This document shows, one piece after another, positions 10,322 to 19,085 of a DNA stretch of 64,000 nucleotides (position 1 is the stretch's first letter; each line of letters opens with the position of its first letter). Source of the DNA: CAZEAP01 sp964510315 (GTDB lineage Bacteria > Planctomycetota > Brocadiia > SM23-32). The translations under genes were made by a program, and so were the position numbers. The stretch lies in the NCBI GenBank assembly GCA_964510315.1, contig CAZEAP010000008.1, positions 52,714 to 116,713 on the forward strand, read 5' to 3'. The notes beneath the pieces were generated by a model. The model had not been told where the DNA came from, did no database searches, and saw nothing but the letters and a program-made list of their open reading frames with translations.

Positions 10322-10397
10322 CCCGTAGTTCGGCCACCGCCTGCGGGGGCTTCGCCGTCGGAGCACCGGCTTTTCACAGCGGAAGGGGGTTGTAACG

Positions 10398-11801
10398 ATG
10401 AAGGTATTCATGATCGCCCTGGACACGCTTTGCGCCTCGCACGTGTCCTCCTACGGGTACCGTTTTGACACCACGCCGAACATCGACCGTTGGGGCGAGC
10501 GGGCCGTGCAGTTCCAGCGTTGTTACGCCAGCGACGTTCCCACCCCGCCCTCCTACACGGCCATGTTCTCCGGCCGGTTCGGCGTTCACAATGGCATCTT
10601 CGGCTTCCAGGACCCGGGCAGCTATCGCGCGGGCCCGCCGATGGTGCAGGAGCTTTTGTCAAAGGCCGGGTGGGAGACCTGTGCGGTCAGCAACCTGTTC
10701 TATCCGTGCCCCTGGCTGCTCCCGGGGTGGCAAACCATCATGCCGCCGGGCCTTCGGTTCCAGGGCGGCCGCGCACCGGCCGTGACCGACCGGGCCGTCC
10801 GCTGGCTCGAAGCCAACCGGGACGCCGAGGACACGTTCCTCTTCGTGCACTACTGGGAGCCGCACCAGCCCTACAACAAGGCCCCGCTGGAGCACCGGGA
10901 GCAGTTCCCCGCGGAGCAGTACGCCGAAGTCGCCCCCGACCTCGACGTCCTCAACGCCAATCCCATCATGAGGTCCTTTTACCGGGAGTATCACAGGAGG
11001 GGCGAGAACAACCCCGACCTCAGCCCGGCCGAAGTGATGGCCCGCTACGACGCGCAGGTCCACTACGTGGATCAGGCGGTGGGACGGCTGCTGGACTATC
11101 TGGACGCTGAGGGGCTTTCCGACGGCGCCCTCACGATCGTTACCAGCGACCACGGCGAGGCATTCGGTGAATACGGTTCCTTCGACCACTTCACCTGCTA
11201 TGAGAACATCTCCCACGTGCCCCTCATCGTGCGTCCGCCGGAACCTCCCTCCGAGCGGACACAGGTGCCGGGTTTTGTCTACGGCGCGGACCTCGCCCCC
11301 ACCATCATCGACCTGGCCGGCCTGGAGGCCCCGGCCGGACTGGACGGCAGGAGCCTGCGGGGATGTCTGACGGGCGAGCCGGCGCCGCACTCCTTCGCCG
11401 TCACTGACTGCAACGCGCTGGTGGCCCAGAGGATGATCGTCGACGGCGACCTGGCGCTCGCCCACACGCTGAACCGCGGGCCCTTCGAGCACATCCAGCC
11501 CTATGAGCTGTTCGACGTGAACGGCGACCCCGAGCAGGACCTCTCGGCGGAGCGGCCCGAGAAGGTGCGGGAACTGAGGCTGAAGATGCAGGACTGGCTG
11601 GCGGAGGTGCTCGACGGCGGACCCGACCCGCTTCAGGCCGCCGCCGAGCAGGGCGGCTGGACTTTCGGGCACCCCTGCCTGCTGCACGGCGTGCTGGAGA
11701 ACCTCGACTACGCGCGGCGGAACCGGACGTTCTGGCGGACGCTCTGCAGCAAGCACGGGCCGAGTTTCGACCGGCTGACCGGCATGGTGTCCGGCGGGTA
11801 G
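10398..11801 (+). CDS. Sulfatase-family hydrolase with Thr at the catalytic Cys position
   Basis: 467 residues of the alkaline phosphatase/sulfatase superfamily. The start ATG follows GGAAGGGGG. Metal-site motifs are D9 in ALDTLCASH and DHGEAFGEYG near residue 250. The segment VPTPPSYTAMFSGR (residues 47-60) aligns with the sulfatase signature C-x-P-x-R...TG, but Thr49 sits where formylglycine-forming Cys would be, and the Arg is Tyr53. In related superfamily members (nucleotide pyrophosphatases, phosphoethanolamine transferases) Thr is the nucleophile, so this enzyme may act on phospho-esters or by a formylglycine-independent route; that is inference. No signal peptide is seen, so it is likely cytoplasmic. 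It is first in an operon with an alpha-L-fucosidase 30 bases downstream and a Cys-type sulfatase after that, consistent with processing sulfated fuco-oligosaccharides. Confidence -1.
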   Translation: MKVFMIALDTLCASHVSSYGYRFDTTPNIDRWGERAVQFQRCYASDVPTPPSYTAMFSGRFGVHNGIFGFQDPGSYRAGPPMVQELLSKAGWETCAVSNLFYPCPWLLPGWQTIMPPGLRFQGGRAPAVTDRAVRWLEANRDAEDTFLFVHYWEPHQPYNKAPLEHREQFPAEQYAEVAPDLDVLNANPIMRSFYREYHRRGENNPDLSPAEVMARYDAQVHYVDQAVGRLLDYLDAEGLSDGALTIVTSDHGEAFGEYGSFDHFTCYENISHVPLIVRPPEPPSERTQVPGFVYGADLAPTIIDLAGLEAPAGLDGRSLRGCLTGEPAPHSFAVTDCNALVAQRMIVDGDLALAHTLNRGPFEHIQPYELFDVNGDPEQDLSAERPEKVRELRLKMQDWLAEVLDGGPDPLQAAAEQGGWTFGHPCLLHGVLENLDYARRNRTFWRTLCSKHGPSFDRLTGMVSGG

Positions 11802-11831
11802 CAAAGGCAGATTTCGGAGAGGAAGCGCGCT

Positions 11832-13259
11832 GTGGACATCGAGGAGAAGAACGCGAGGCTGCGCGGGCGGCATTGGGGCGCGCGCGACAACTGGTGGTTC
11901 CGGGGGCGGTTCGACACGGTGCCCTACGAAGAGGAGCGGGAACGGCGGCTGAACCTGTGGTTTCGCGACGCCCGGCTGGGTCTTTTCTTCCACTGGAGCC
12001 CCTCGGCGCAGCTCGGCCGCGGCGGCTCGGCGGTGCTCAGCGAAGAGATGCCGCCCGGCGACTGGCGGGAGATGTGCCTGAACTGGCAGGTCCGCGACGA
12101 CTTCGTGGAGGAATGGATTCGACTCGCCGTCGACGGCGGGATGAAATACGTCGTCTTCACCACCAACCACTGCGACGCCTTCTGCATGTGGGACACCGAG
12201 ACGACGGGTTTTAACTCCGTGAATCACGGGCCGGAGCGCGACCTGATCGGCGAGTGCCTCGAGGCCGCCCGCGAGGCCGGCCTTAAGGTTGGCCTCTACT
12301 ACAGCCCCAGCGAGCCGTTCCCCCACCTGGATCCCCGCTACGTCGGAGAGGACACGCCGCCGGCCGGGCGCCGGGAGTTCCTGGCGGAGACGGCGGAGCG
12401 CCCGCGATGGGCCGCCCGCTGGCGAGAGCGCGCCCTCGCCCAGATAGAAGAGCTTCTCAGCAACTACGGCCCCATCGACCTTTGGTGGCACGACGGCCCC
12501 CTGCCGCCGCACCTGATGCCGCCGGAGGAGACGCTGGAGCTGATGCGCCGCCTTCAGCCCGACATGGTGGTGAACGATCGCATCTGCTCCGACCCCGTAC
12601 CCGCCGACTTCGCCACCCAGGACTACTTCGAGGAACTGACCCGTCCGGTCGCGGTCGGTGCCCCCGGACGCGACTGGGAGGTTGGCATGCCCATCAACAT
12701 GAGCTGGAACTACGCGCCCGGAGCGCTGGTCGACACCGCCTCCCTCCGCGGGATACTCCACGTGCTCTACCACTGCATTGCCGAGCAGGGCAACCTGCTG
12801 CTGAGCGTGGCGCCGCTGCCGGACGGTTCGGTGGACGCCCCGGCCTCCGAGCGCATCCGCGAACTCGGCCGGTGGGTGCGCCGGCACGAGGAGGTGGTCT
12901 ACGGGCACTTTCCCCGCGCCATCCGATGCACCGACGATGGCCGGATCGTGCAGTACGTCGGGGGCGGCTCGAAGGTATGCAAGTGGATACTCCGCGATCC
13001 CCGGACCGCCTACCTCTGGGTGCGGTGGTGGCCGGGCGCCGACCCCCGGTTGGACTCCTCCGAGACCTTCGAACTACCCGTAGGACAGTTTCAGCACACT
13101 CTGCGGGGCGCTACAATGGTCCCGACGGGCGAGCCGGTGGAGTTCGAGCAGACCGGCACCCGGCTGGTCTTCCGGGACCTTCCGGCGGACTGTCCGGACT
13201 CGATCGGCCGGCTGGCCGTCATGAAGCTGGAATTCGAACCCGGCCTGCCCTGGGCCTGA
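11832..13259 (+). CDS. Alpha-L-fucosidase, GH29 family
   Basis: 475 residues, GTG start after GAGAGGAAG. The GH29 TIM-barrel signatures are visible: LGLFFHWSP (about 49-57), KYVVFTTNHCDAFCMW (105-120) and YGPIDLWWHDG (212-222), where D221 is the expected catalytic nucleophile. The usual K-H-H-D-G-F motif is replaced by T-N-H-C-D-A-F, a divergence that may shift specificity. Family members release alpha-L-fucose from glycans by a retaining mechanism. There is no clear signal peptide, so it probably acts on imported oligosaccharides. It sits between two sulfatase-family genes and 10 bases upstream of the second, so a sulfated fucan substrate is a reasonable inference. The remaining ~150 C-terminal residues look like a beta-rich accessory domain. 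Confidence -1.
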   Translation: MDIEEKNARLRGRHWGARDNWWFRGRFDTVPYEEERERRLNLWFRDARLGLFFHWSPSAQLGRGGSAVLSEEMPPGDWREMCLNWQVRDDFVEEWIRLAVDGGMKYVVFTTNHCDAFCMWDTETTGFNSVNHGPERDLIGECLEAAREAGLKVGLYYSPSEPFPHLDPRYVGEDTPPAGRREFLAETAERPRWAARWRERALAQIEELLSNYGPIDLWWHDGPLPPHLMPPEETLELMRRLQPDMVVNDRICSDPVPADFATQDYFEELTRPVAVGAPGRDWEVGMPINMSWNYAPGALVDTASLRGILHVLYHCIAEQGNLLLSVAPLPDGSVDAPASERIRELGRWVRRHEEVVYGHFPRAIRCTDDGRIVQYVGGGSKVCKWILRDPRTAYLWVRWWPGADPRLDSSETFELPVGQFQHTLRGATMVPTGEPVEFEQTGTRLVFRDLPADCPDSIGRLAVMKLEFEPGLPWA

Positions 13260-13269
13260 GGAGCTTCCC

Positions 13270-14685
13270 ATGAGCGATCCACGACCAAACATCCTTTTTC
13301 TGTTCAGCGACCAGCACAACGCACGCTGCCTCTCCTGCGCAGGCCACCCTGAGGTGCAGACCCCGCAGCTCGACCGGCTGGCCTCCGAGGGCGTGCGGTT
13401 CACCAACGCGTACGCGCAGAACGCGATCTGCACTCCCAGCCGGATGACCATCCTGTCCGGCTGCTACTCGTCGGTGCACGGCTATTACGGCCTCTACGGT
13501 CGGGAGCCGGACATCTCCCTGACCAGCATGTTCGAGTACTTCGGCGAGCACGGCTACCGCACCGGCGCGCTGGGCAAGCTGCACACCCCCCGCTACTGGA
13601 TTGAGCGACATTGCCAGTTCGTCTACGACGAGTTCATCGAGTACCCGAAGTACCTGGAGGGCGCCGGTCTCTACGATCGCAACGACGGCCGCGGCTTCAT
13701 GGGGCCGCGCAACGGCGTCGCCTCGCCGCTTCCCTTCGAGCATTCCTGCGAGATGGCCCTCGCCAAACAGGCCGTCCGTTTCCTGCGCAACCAGGGGGAG
13801 CCGAAGGACCGCGCGGAGGAAGCGGAGCCCTGGATGGCCTGGGTGAGTTTCAGTCGCCCCCACGGGCCGTTGACGCCTTCGGAGCCCTACGCCTCCCTCT
13901 ACCCGCCCGACCACGTCGAGCTGCCCCCGACCAGCGAGACCGAGTGCCCCCGGTTCCGCCGCATGCGCCGGGAGAATTCCGAGCGCTACGACGAGGAGAC
14001 ACTGCGGCAGAACCTGAGCGCCTATCTCGGCCTGTGCACACAGGTGGACGCGGCGATGGAGGTGGTGCTGGAGGAGCTGGAGCGCCTGGGCGTGATGGAC
14101 AACACCATCATCGTCTATACCGCCGACCACGGGGACTTCGCCGGCGAGCACGGGCTGTGGGAGAAGGTGGGCGGCATCAGCTCGCGCGCCGTGACCCGCG
14201 TGCCGCTCATCGTGCGTTATCCCCGCTCGGTGGTGGAAGGGCTGGTGCGGTCGCGGGTGGTGGAGACCATCGACATCTTTCCCACGTTCTGCGAGCTGGC
14301 CGGCCTGCCGGTCTCGGATCACCTCCAGGGCCGCAGCTTCGTGCCGCTGCTGGGAGACGATCCGGAGCGGACGCGCGAGGACGCACTGACCGAGAACAGC
14401 TATCGCAAGGCGCTCGCCACGGAGCGTTTCCGCTTCGTCGCCAACATCGGTGACGAGTCCGACGAGCTGTACGACGTCGAAAACGACCCCTGGGAACTGC
14501 ACAACCTGATCGACGATCCCGATTACGCCGAGGTGGCCTCGCGGATGCTCCGCCGGACGCTGGAGCGTGTGGTACGGGCCCGCCGACCGGTCACCAACGG
14601 GCACGGCGGCTGGCACAACTACCTCTATGATCGCGACGGCCGTTTCGACCGACGCGCCCGTCCCTGGGACGCCCCCTTCTGCTGA
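13270..14685 (+). CDS. Sulfatase with formylglycine motif (S1 family)
   Basis: 471 residues; ATG preceded by GAGGAG with 6 bases of spacing. NILFLFSDQHNARC at the N-terminus and CTPSRM with Cys54 form the classical formylglycine signature C-x-P-S-R. YTADHGDFAGEHG near residue 280 supplies metal ligands. The C-terminal part has the typical LYDVENDPWELHNL sulfatase subdomain. No signal peptide is present. Family enzymes hydrolyse sulfate esters once Cys is matured by a formylglycine-generating enzyme, which is not in this window. It is the third gene of the fucosidase operon, only 10 bases after it, and probably desulfates the same oligosaccharide. Confidence -1.
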   Translation: MSDPRPNILFLFSDQHNARCLSCAGHPEVQTPQLDRLASEGVRFTNAYAQNAICTPSRMTILSGCYSSVHGYYGLYGREPDISLTSMFEYFGEHGYRTGALGKLHTPRYWIERHCQFVYDEFIEYPKYLEGAGLYDRNDGRGFMGPRNGVASPLPFEHSCEMALAKQAVRFLRNQGEPKDRAEEAEPWMAWVSFSRPHGPLTPSEPYASLYPPDHVELPPTSETECPRFRRMRRENSERYDEETLRQNLSAYLGLCTQVDAAMEVVLEELERLGVMDNTIIVYTADHGDFAGEHGLWEKVGGISSRAVTRVPLIVRYPRSVVEGLVRSRVVETIDIFPTFCELAGLPVSDHLQGRSFVPLLGDDPERTREDALTENSYRKALATERFRFVANIGDESDELYDVENDPWELHNLIDDPDYAEVASRMLRRTLERVVRARRPVTNGHGGWHNYLYDRDGRFDRRARPWDAPFC

Positions 14686-14722
14686 TTGGCTCGGCGGTTC
14701 GGGGAGCCCGCGGGAGGTCGCC

Positions 14723-15499
14723 TCAGGTCTCCAGGATGCGCCGCAGGTTGTCGTGGCTGGCTTTGGCGCTCTCCATCGGGGACAGCTCGCGCATGCGGTC
14801 CTGCTCGACCACCAGCCACTCCACCCCGCTTTGGCGTGCCGCCTCCACCGCGCCCTCGATGTCCACCACCCCGGTGCCCACCTCGGTGAAGTGCGTTTCC
14901 CCGCGGTCGTTCCCGCTGTAGCCCCCATCGGGCACCTCAACCAGGTCCTTCATGTGCAGCACCGGGCACCGGCCCGCGTACTTACGGATAATGGTGGCCG
15001 GATCGCCGCCCCCGTAGGTCACCCATGCCACGTCCAGCTCGAATGCCACGGTTTGCGGATCGGTGTTCTCGTAGAGGATGTCCAGGGCGTACTTCCCGTC
15101 GAAGGCGGCGAACTCGTGGTTGTGGTTGTGGTAGAGGAACCTGAGGCCCTCGTTGGCGCAGAGGCAGGAGAGGCGGTTGAAGGATTCCGCTTCCTCCAGC
15201 AACTGCTCCCTGCTCTCGACCGGTCCCCAGTATTCGACGACGTACTTCGAGTCGAGCGCCCGGGCGAGCTGGAGCTGTTCCTGGATTTGTTCCTCCGTCA
15301 TGTGCACGCGCACGCGCCCCTGTGCCGGCACGCCGAAGCCCAGCTCGTCCAGCCTTGCCTTCAGTTCCTCCGGGGGAACATCGATCCTGCCGGCGATGCC
15401 CTCCACGCCCTCGTACCCTATCTCGGCGAGGCGTTCCAGCGTGCCCCACGGGTCTTTCTCCAGCTCTTCGCCCACGATTCCGATCAGCCCGATTCTCAT
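14723..15499 (-). CDS. Sugar phosphate isomerase/epimerase-like TIM barrel
   Basis: 258 residues of the xylose-isomerase-like TIM barrel superfamily (AP_endonuc_2). Conserved pieces are FLYHNHNHEF, FELDVAWVTYGGGDPATII, CPVLHMKDL, HFTEVGTGVVD and WLVVEQDRM; these carry the likely divalent-metal ligands (Glu/Asp/His/Glu). I chose the ATG at 15499 over the in-frame GTG at 15505 because AGGAG lies 10 bases before the ATG but only 4 before the GTG. It is transcribed convergently to the fucosidase operon and has its own promoter at 15570-15599. The substrate cannot be read from the sequence; relatives include inosose dehydratases and sugar or keto-sugar isomerases. Confidence -1.
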   Translation of the reverse strand: MRIGLIGIVGEELEKDPWGTLERLAEIGYEGVEGIAGRIDVPPEELKARLDELGFGVPAQGRVRVHMTEEQIQEQLQLARALDSKYVVEYWGPVESREQLLEEAESFNRLSCLCANEGLRFLYHNHNHEFAAFDGKYALDILYENTDPQTVAFELDVAWVTYGGGDPATIIRKYAGRCPVLHMKDLVEVPDGGYSGNDRGETHFTEVGTGVVDIEGAVEAARQSGVEWLVVEQDRMRELSPMESAKASHDNLRRILET

Positions 15500-15569
15500 G
15501 CCCACGGTGCTCCTGCTGAGTCGATCGATACGCGCCGGCCTCCCGAGGCCGGCCCACGAAAGAAGCCAC

Positions 15570-15599
15570 AGGTTAGCGGGGGGTTTTGCGGCGTGTCAA
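15570..15599 (-). promoter_or_regulatory. Promoter of the TIM-barrel isomerase gene
   Basis: The minus strand has a perfect -35 TTGACA (15599-15594), an 18-bp spacer and TAACCT (15575-15570), about 70 bases from the start codon. Confidence -1.
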
Positions 15600-15680
15600 A
15601 CCCTTCGGGTCAGTTTTGCGGGATATGGTGCCGGCGTGCCGAAGAACTCCGCGGTACGGGCTGAAGCGGGCCCGATGCCG

Positions 15681-17075
15681 TCAGCCGAAGCCGGCCCACT
15701 CGTCGGCGCGCTCGGGGTCGTAGTCCGGATTGGGCTTCGGCATGCGGGCGCCGACCCCTTCCCGCCAGTCGGCCAGCTTCCGCTGCAGCCGTCGGGCCTC
15801 TCCGGGCATGGCGGCGGCAAGGTTGTGCTGCTCCCCGATGTCCTCCGCCAGATCGTACAGTTCCAGCCGACCGCCCTCGAAGTATTCGATCAGCTTCATC
15901 TCGCCCTCCCGGATGGCGCCCGCCGGCGGGGCGTGATGGTAGTGGGGGTAGTGCCAGTAGAGGGTGTCGCGGTCCGCCCGGCCCTCCCCCGAGACGACGG
16001 GGCCGAGGTCGACTCCGTCCACGAGCTGGCCCGGCGGAAGGCCCCCTCCGGTCAGGCCGACCGCCGTGGGCAGGAGGTCGTTGCTGATCACCGGCGCGTC
16101 GCAGGTGACGCCCGACCGCCCGCCGGGCGCCCGCAGGATGAACGGCACCCGGATGCCCCCCTCGTAGAGCGTGCCCTTCTCGCTGCGCAGGGGGGCGTTG
16201 GACGTGATGGTCGGGCCGGTGCCGTCGAATCTCTTGATGGTCCCGCCGTTGTCCGAGAAGACCATCACCGCTGTGCGGTCCGCCACGCCCTGTGCCTCCA
16301 GCTCCTCCAGCACGCGGCCCACGCTCCAGTCGAGGTGTTCCACCATGGCCGCGTAGACCGGGTTGGGCGAATCCGGCCCCTCGAACCGCTCCTCGTATTT
16401 CGCTACCAGTTCCTCCGGTGCTTCCAGGGGGATGTGCACGGTGTGATGCGACAGGTGCAGGAAGAACGGGCGGTCGCTGTTGGCGCGGATGAAGCGGACG
16501 GCCGCCTCGGTCAGCGCGCGCACCTTCTTGTCGCCCCGGCTCTTCCCGGCGGGGCCCGTTACGGCGTAGAGGTCCCTTCGCCGGCTGCCCTCTTCACCGC
16601 GGACGTGCCACTTGCCGAAGTGGGCGCAGATGTGACCGCCGTTTTTGATGGCTTCCGGCAGCGTTGTCAGGTCCGCGGGGACGGTGTGCTCGATCGGCGG
16701 CGGCTGCAGTTTTGCCCACGGGTACATGTGACCCGGCAGGAAGTCCGTCAGGTGATACCGGGGGGTGTACTGCCCGGTCAGTATGCTGGCGCGGGTGGGC
16801 GAGCAGACCGGACCGCCGGCGTAGGCGTCGGTGAATCGGACTCCATCGGCGGCCAGGCGGTCGATGTGGGGCGTCTCGTGGTGCCGGTTCCCGTAGCATC
16901 CGAGGTCGGCCCATCCCAGGTCGTCCACCAGGAGGAGCAATAGGTTGGTCGGTTCCCCGGGCGGCCCCGACGGGATGGCCCTGCACCCGCTCTGCAGCAG
17001 CATGGCCCCTCCCAGGGCGCCCAGCGTTCCGGCCCCCGCGCGCCGCAGCAATTCCCGTCTGGTGAGAGATTTCAT
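15681..17075 (-). CDS. Tat-exported sulfatase with formylglycine motif
   Basis: 464 residues. The N-terminus has a twin-arginine signal, SLTRRELLRR followed by an Ala/Gly/Leu stretch, ending near LLQSGC31, which resembles a lipobox. Export by Tat, perhaps as a lipoprotein, is inferred. LLLLVDDLGWADLGCYG and CSPTRASILTG (Cys91 as formylglycine precursor) are classical S1 sulfatase motifs, and VFSDNGG is the matching metal/active-site loop. SD AGAGGGACGG precedes the ATG. Unlike the other three sulfatases here it is clearly exported, so it probably acts first on the polymer outside the cytoplasm. It is flanked by isomerase genes and a broken ADP-ribosylglycohydrolase-like gene. Confidence -1.
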   Translation of the reverse strand: MKSLTRRELLRRAGAGTLGALGGAMLLQSGCRAIPSGPPGEPTNLLLLLVDDLGWADLGCYGNRHHETPHIDRLAADGVRFTDAYAGGPVCSPTRASILTGQYTPRYHLTDFLPGHMYPWAKLQPPPIEHTVPADLTTLPEAIKNGGHICAHFGKWHVRGEEGSRRRDLYAVTGPAGKSRGDKKVRALTEAAVRFIRANSDRPFFLHLSHHTVHIPLEAPEELVAKYEERFEGPDSPNPVYAAMVEHLDWSVGRVLEELEAQGVADRTAVMVFSDNGGTIKRFDGTGPTITSNAPLRSEKGTLYEGGIRVPFILRAPGGRSGVTCDAPVISNDLLPTAVGLTGGGLPPGQLVDGVDLGPVVSGEGRADRDTLYWHYPHYHHAPPAGAIREGEMKLIEYFEGGRLELYDLAEDIGEQHNLAAAMPGEARRLQRKLADWREGVGARMPKPNPDYDPERADEWAGFG

Positions 17076-17116
17076 CCGTCCCTCTTGCGCCCTTCGGGCT
17101 TCGAAAGTTTCAGGGT

Positions 17117-17492
17117 TTACTCAATGGCTTGTGCAAGGGCTTCCGCGAGCCCTCTGAGGTCCATTTCTCTTCTGTTGGCTTCGCAGACCGTGTCCCCCCA
17201 GTCGTCCGGCAGCCCTGAAAGCCCGCACAGCGCCCCCACCCAGGAGCCGACGGCGCCGGGACGGATGCGGCCACGATCAGTCCTCATCCGGCAGGACGGT
17301 GGCCAGGGGGACATCCCGTCCGGGGTCCGCGTCCCGGTTGACCACGTCCGTGGTGACCACGAACCGGGCCGGGTCGGCGTAGTGCTCGTCGGGAACCGGC
17401 CCTCCGGCGGCATCGGCGGATGCGACGGACAGGGCAAGCATGAGAATGCAAACCGGCAACAGCAGGACTACGCTATCCAAGGCCTTCGACAT
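17117..17492 (-). pseudogene. Broken secreted ADP-ribosylglycohydrolase-like gene
   Basis: A strong SD (GGAGGT, 6 bases before ATG 17492) opens a 71-residue frame with a signal peptide (SKALDSVVLLLPVCILMLALS...ADA). The frame stops at 17277. In the adjacent frame the sequence continues as PGAVGSWVGALCGLSGLPDDW and a Leu/Ala-rich tail ending near 17117. That tail resembles the C-terminal end of ADP-ribosylglycohydrolase-family proteins. The catalytic middle (about 250-400 residues) is absent, so both a frameshift at about 17277 and a large internal deletion are likely. A genuine 71-residue secreted peptide (17277-17492) is the alternative. Confidence -1.
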
Positions 17493-17605
17493 CTTCCCAC
17501 CTCCGTACGCTTCGGGCGCCACACCCGGGTGAATCCTACCGCCGGCGGCGCGCGCACACAATTGGCGGCGCGCGAGGCCGGTCGCCGCCGCGGTCGCGCA
17601 GGCAC

Positions 17606-18466
17606 TCACCCGTAGTACTTCTTCTCCTTCTCGCGCAGGTAGGCCAGGCCTTCCTTCAGGCTCTTGTCGGTGTCTTCGGCCAGTCGCCGCCAGATGCAGG
17701 TCGCCCCGGCCATTGCGGGGGAGACCTCGATGAATGCCTCCATGCCGACGCAGCCGCTGTAGCCCCCGTCGGCGAGCCCGCGCATGATGCCGTCCCAGTC
17801 CACCAGGCCGGTGCCCACGGTGCCCCGATGGCTCTCGCTGAGGTGGAAGTGGCAGAGCTGAGGCACCGCCGCCAGGGTCGAATCGTAGAAGTCGGTCTCC
17901 TCGATGTTCATGTGATAGGCGTCGAGGTGGACCCTGACGTTCGGCTCGTCGACCATCCCGGCCAGGCGGCGCGCCTGCTCCCCGGTGTTGATCAGGAAGG
18001 TCTCGTACCGGTTGACCGGCTCGATGCCGATGGTAACCCCGAGGTCCCGGGCGTACTGCGCCGTCTCCCGCAGGGCGGCCGCGGCTCGCTCCCAGTACTG
18101 CTCTCCGGGCATGCCCGAGATTCGCCGCCCCAGGGCGGAGTAGGTGACCCCGGTGAAGGTGCTCGCCGCCATCTCGGCGGTGGCCTTCACGCAGTCCTTC
18201 AGGTAGCGGACGGCCCTCCGGCGGTCCTCTTCGCTTTCGGCGGTGGGATCGTGGGCCTCGTCGCAGGCGGTGGAGGTGACCACCCCGATGCCCACCTCGT
18301 CCAGCCGCTCCCGGATCGCCTCGGGGTCCACCGTCTCCAGCTCCATCAGTGGGACTTCGATCATGTCGAAGCCGAGTTTCCGTGCGCGATCGATGAGATC
18401 GAGCGTCTCGTTGCTCCAGCTTCCCGTCCAGGCGTAGGCGTGGATCGAGTATTGAAGTTCGCCCAT
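17606..18466 (-). CDS. D-tagatose/D-psicose 3-epimerase-like sugar epimerase
   Basis: 286 residues with AAGGAGG before the ATG. The four metal ligands of the ketose 3-epimerase family are present with family spacing: E149 in IEPVNRYETFLINT, D182 in LDAYHMNIEE, H208 in CHFHLSE and E243 in GMEAF. The intervals 33, 26 and 35 match those I recall for the Pseudomonas cichorii D-tagatose 3-epimerase (152/185/211/246). The enzyme should interconvert free ketohexoses at C3; the natural substrate is unknown. It is the last gene of a minus-strand run after the AroE-like dehydrogenase and cupin phosphoglucose isomerase, 31 bases behind the latter, so shared transcription from 20171-20199 is likely. Confidence -1.
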   Translation of the reverse strand: MGELQYSIHAYAWTGSWSNETLDLIDRARKLGFDMIEVPLMELETVDPEAIRERLDEVGIGVVTSTACDEAHDPTAESEEDRRRAVRYLKDCVKATAEMAASTFTGVTYSALGRRISGMPGEQYWERAAAALRETAQYARDLGVTIGIEPVNRYETFLINTGEQARRLAGMVDEPNVRVHLDAYHMNIEETDFYDSTLAAVPQLCHFHLSESHRGTVGTGLVDWDGIMRGLADGGYSGCVGMEAFIEVSPAMAGATCIWRRLAEDTDKSLKEGLAYLREKEKKYYG

Positions 18467-18497
18467 TTCGTCCTCCTTTAATGCTGGGGCGCGCGGC

Positions 18498-19085
18498 TCA
18501 CCCGCGGCTCCCTTTGATCACCACTTCGCCGTCGCGTGCGAACACGCGCCGGGGGAAACCCTCTTCAACGATGTCGCCGTAGTTGTGCCCGGCCTCGGCG
18601 GGGTAGACGCAGAGAGAGACAAGCGGCTCGTCCCCGGTGTTGACCGAGCGATGGGCCCAGCAGGGCGGCGCGTATACCAGCACGCCGCGGCTCATCCGCT
18701 CCACTTCGCAGCGGCCGCCCTTCGTCTTCATCAGCATCAGCCCCTCGCCGCGCAGGCACAGGTAGATCTCGGCCGTCTCGGCCACCTCGTGGTAATGGCC
18801 TTTGGTCATGAAGAACTCCTCGCCGACGCGCCCCGGCTGGAGCTTGCTGATGCAGTAGCTCAGGTGCCCGCCCTCCTCCGGCACGGATACCCCGAAGACC
18901 TCGTAGTGGAGCGGATCGTCGCCCTCCCGGATGAGTGCCTCCAGGGCCTCCTCGTCGGCGTAGTAGCCGCGCAGGTCGGACGCCCGGCGAACCAAGTGCT
19001 CCTCCGGCTCCCGCAGGACGCCGGATTCCAGGTCGATCAGTACGCTGGAAGGCTCAGACAAATGGGTCTCATCTCTACGTTCCAT
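18498..19085 (-). CDS. pgiA: Cupin-type phosphoglucose isomerase
   Basis: 195 residues from the ATG at 19085, which has GGAGGAG six bases upstream; the open frame extends further but only over the preceding gene. The cupin motif TKGHYHEVAETAEIYLCLRGEG and PPCWAHRSVN give ligands H97, H99, E106 and H145. Their spacing (2, 7, 39) equals that I recall for the archaeal Pyrococcus enzyme (88/90/97/136). This family, unrelated to classical PGI, interconverts glucose-6-phosphate and fructose-6-phosphate. It overlaps the 3' end of the AroE-like gene by 11 bases, so the two are translationally coupled. It is chiefly archaeal but scattered in bacteria, so past transfer is possible. A related keto-sugar-phosphate substrate cannot be excluded given the neighbours. 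Confidence -1.
   Translation of the reverse strand: MERRDETHLSEPSSVLIDLESGVLREPEEHLVRRASDLRGYYADEEALEALIREGDDPLHYEVFGVSVPEEGGHLSYCISKLQPGRVGEEFFMTKGHYHEVAETAEIYLCLRGEGLMLMKTKGGRCEVERMSRGVLVYAPPCWAHRSVNTGDEPLVSLCVYPAEAGHNYGDIVEEGFPRRVFARDGEVVIKGSRG

Larger units (their letters stand above)
9930..10397. other. Intergenic region between divergent genes, with hairpins
   Basis: There is no credible gene here. It holds the two divergent promoters annotated separately. It also has a perfect hairpin CCGGCG-GGA-CGCCGG at 10106-10120 and an inverted repeat CAGGCTG/CAGCCTG at about 10130-10157 with a 14-base loop. The hairpin has no T-tract, so it is not a typical terminator. Confidence -1.

Noticed and set aside
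10659..12908. Minus-strand 749-codon frame opposite the sulfatase and fucosidase
   Set aside because: The plus-strand genes have clear catalytic motifs; the antisense frame has no recognisable domain.
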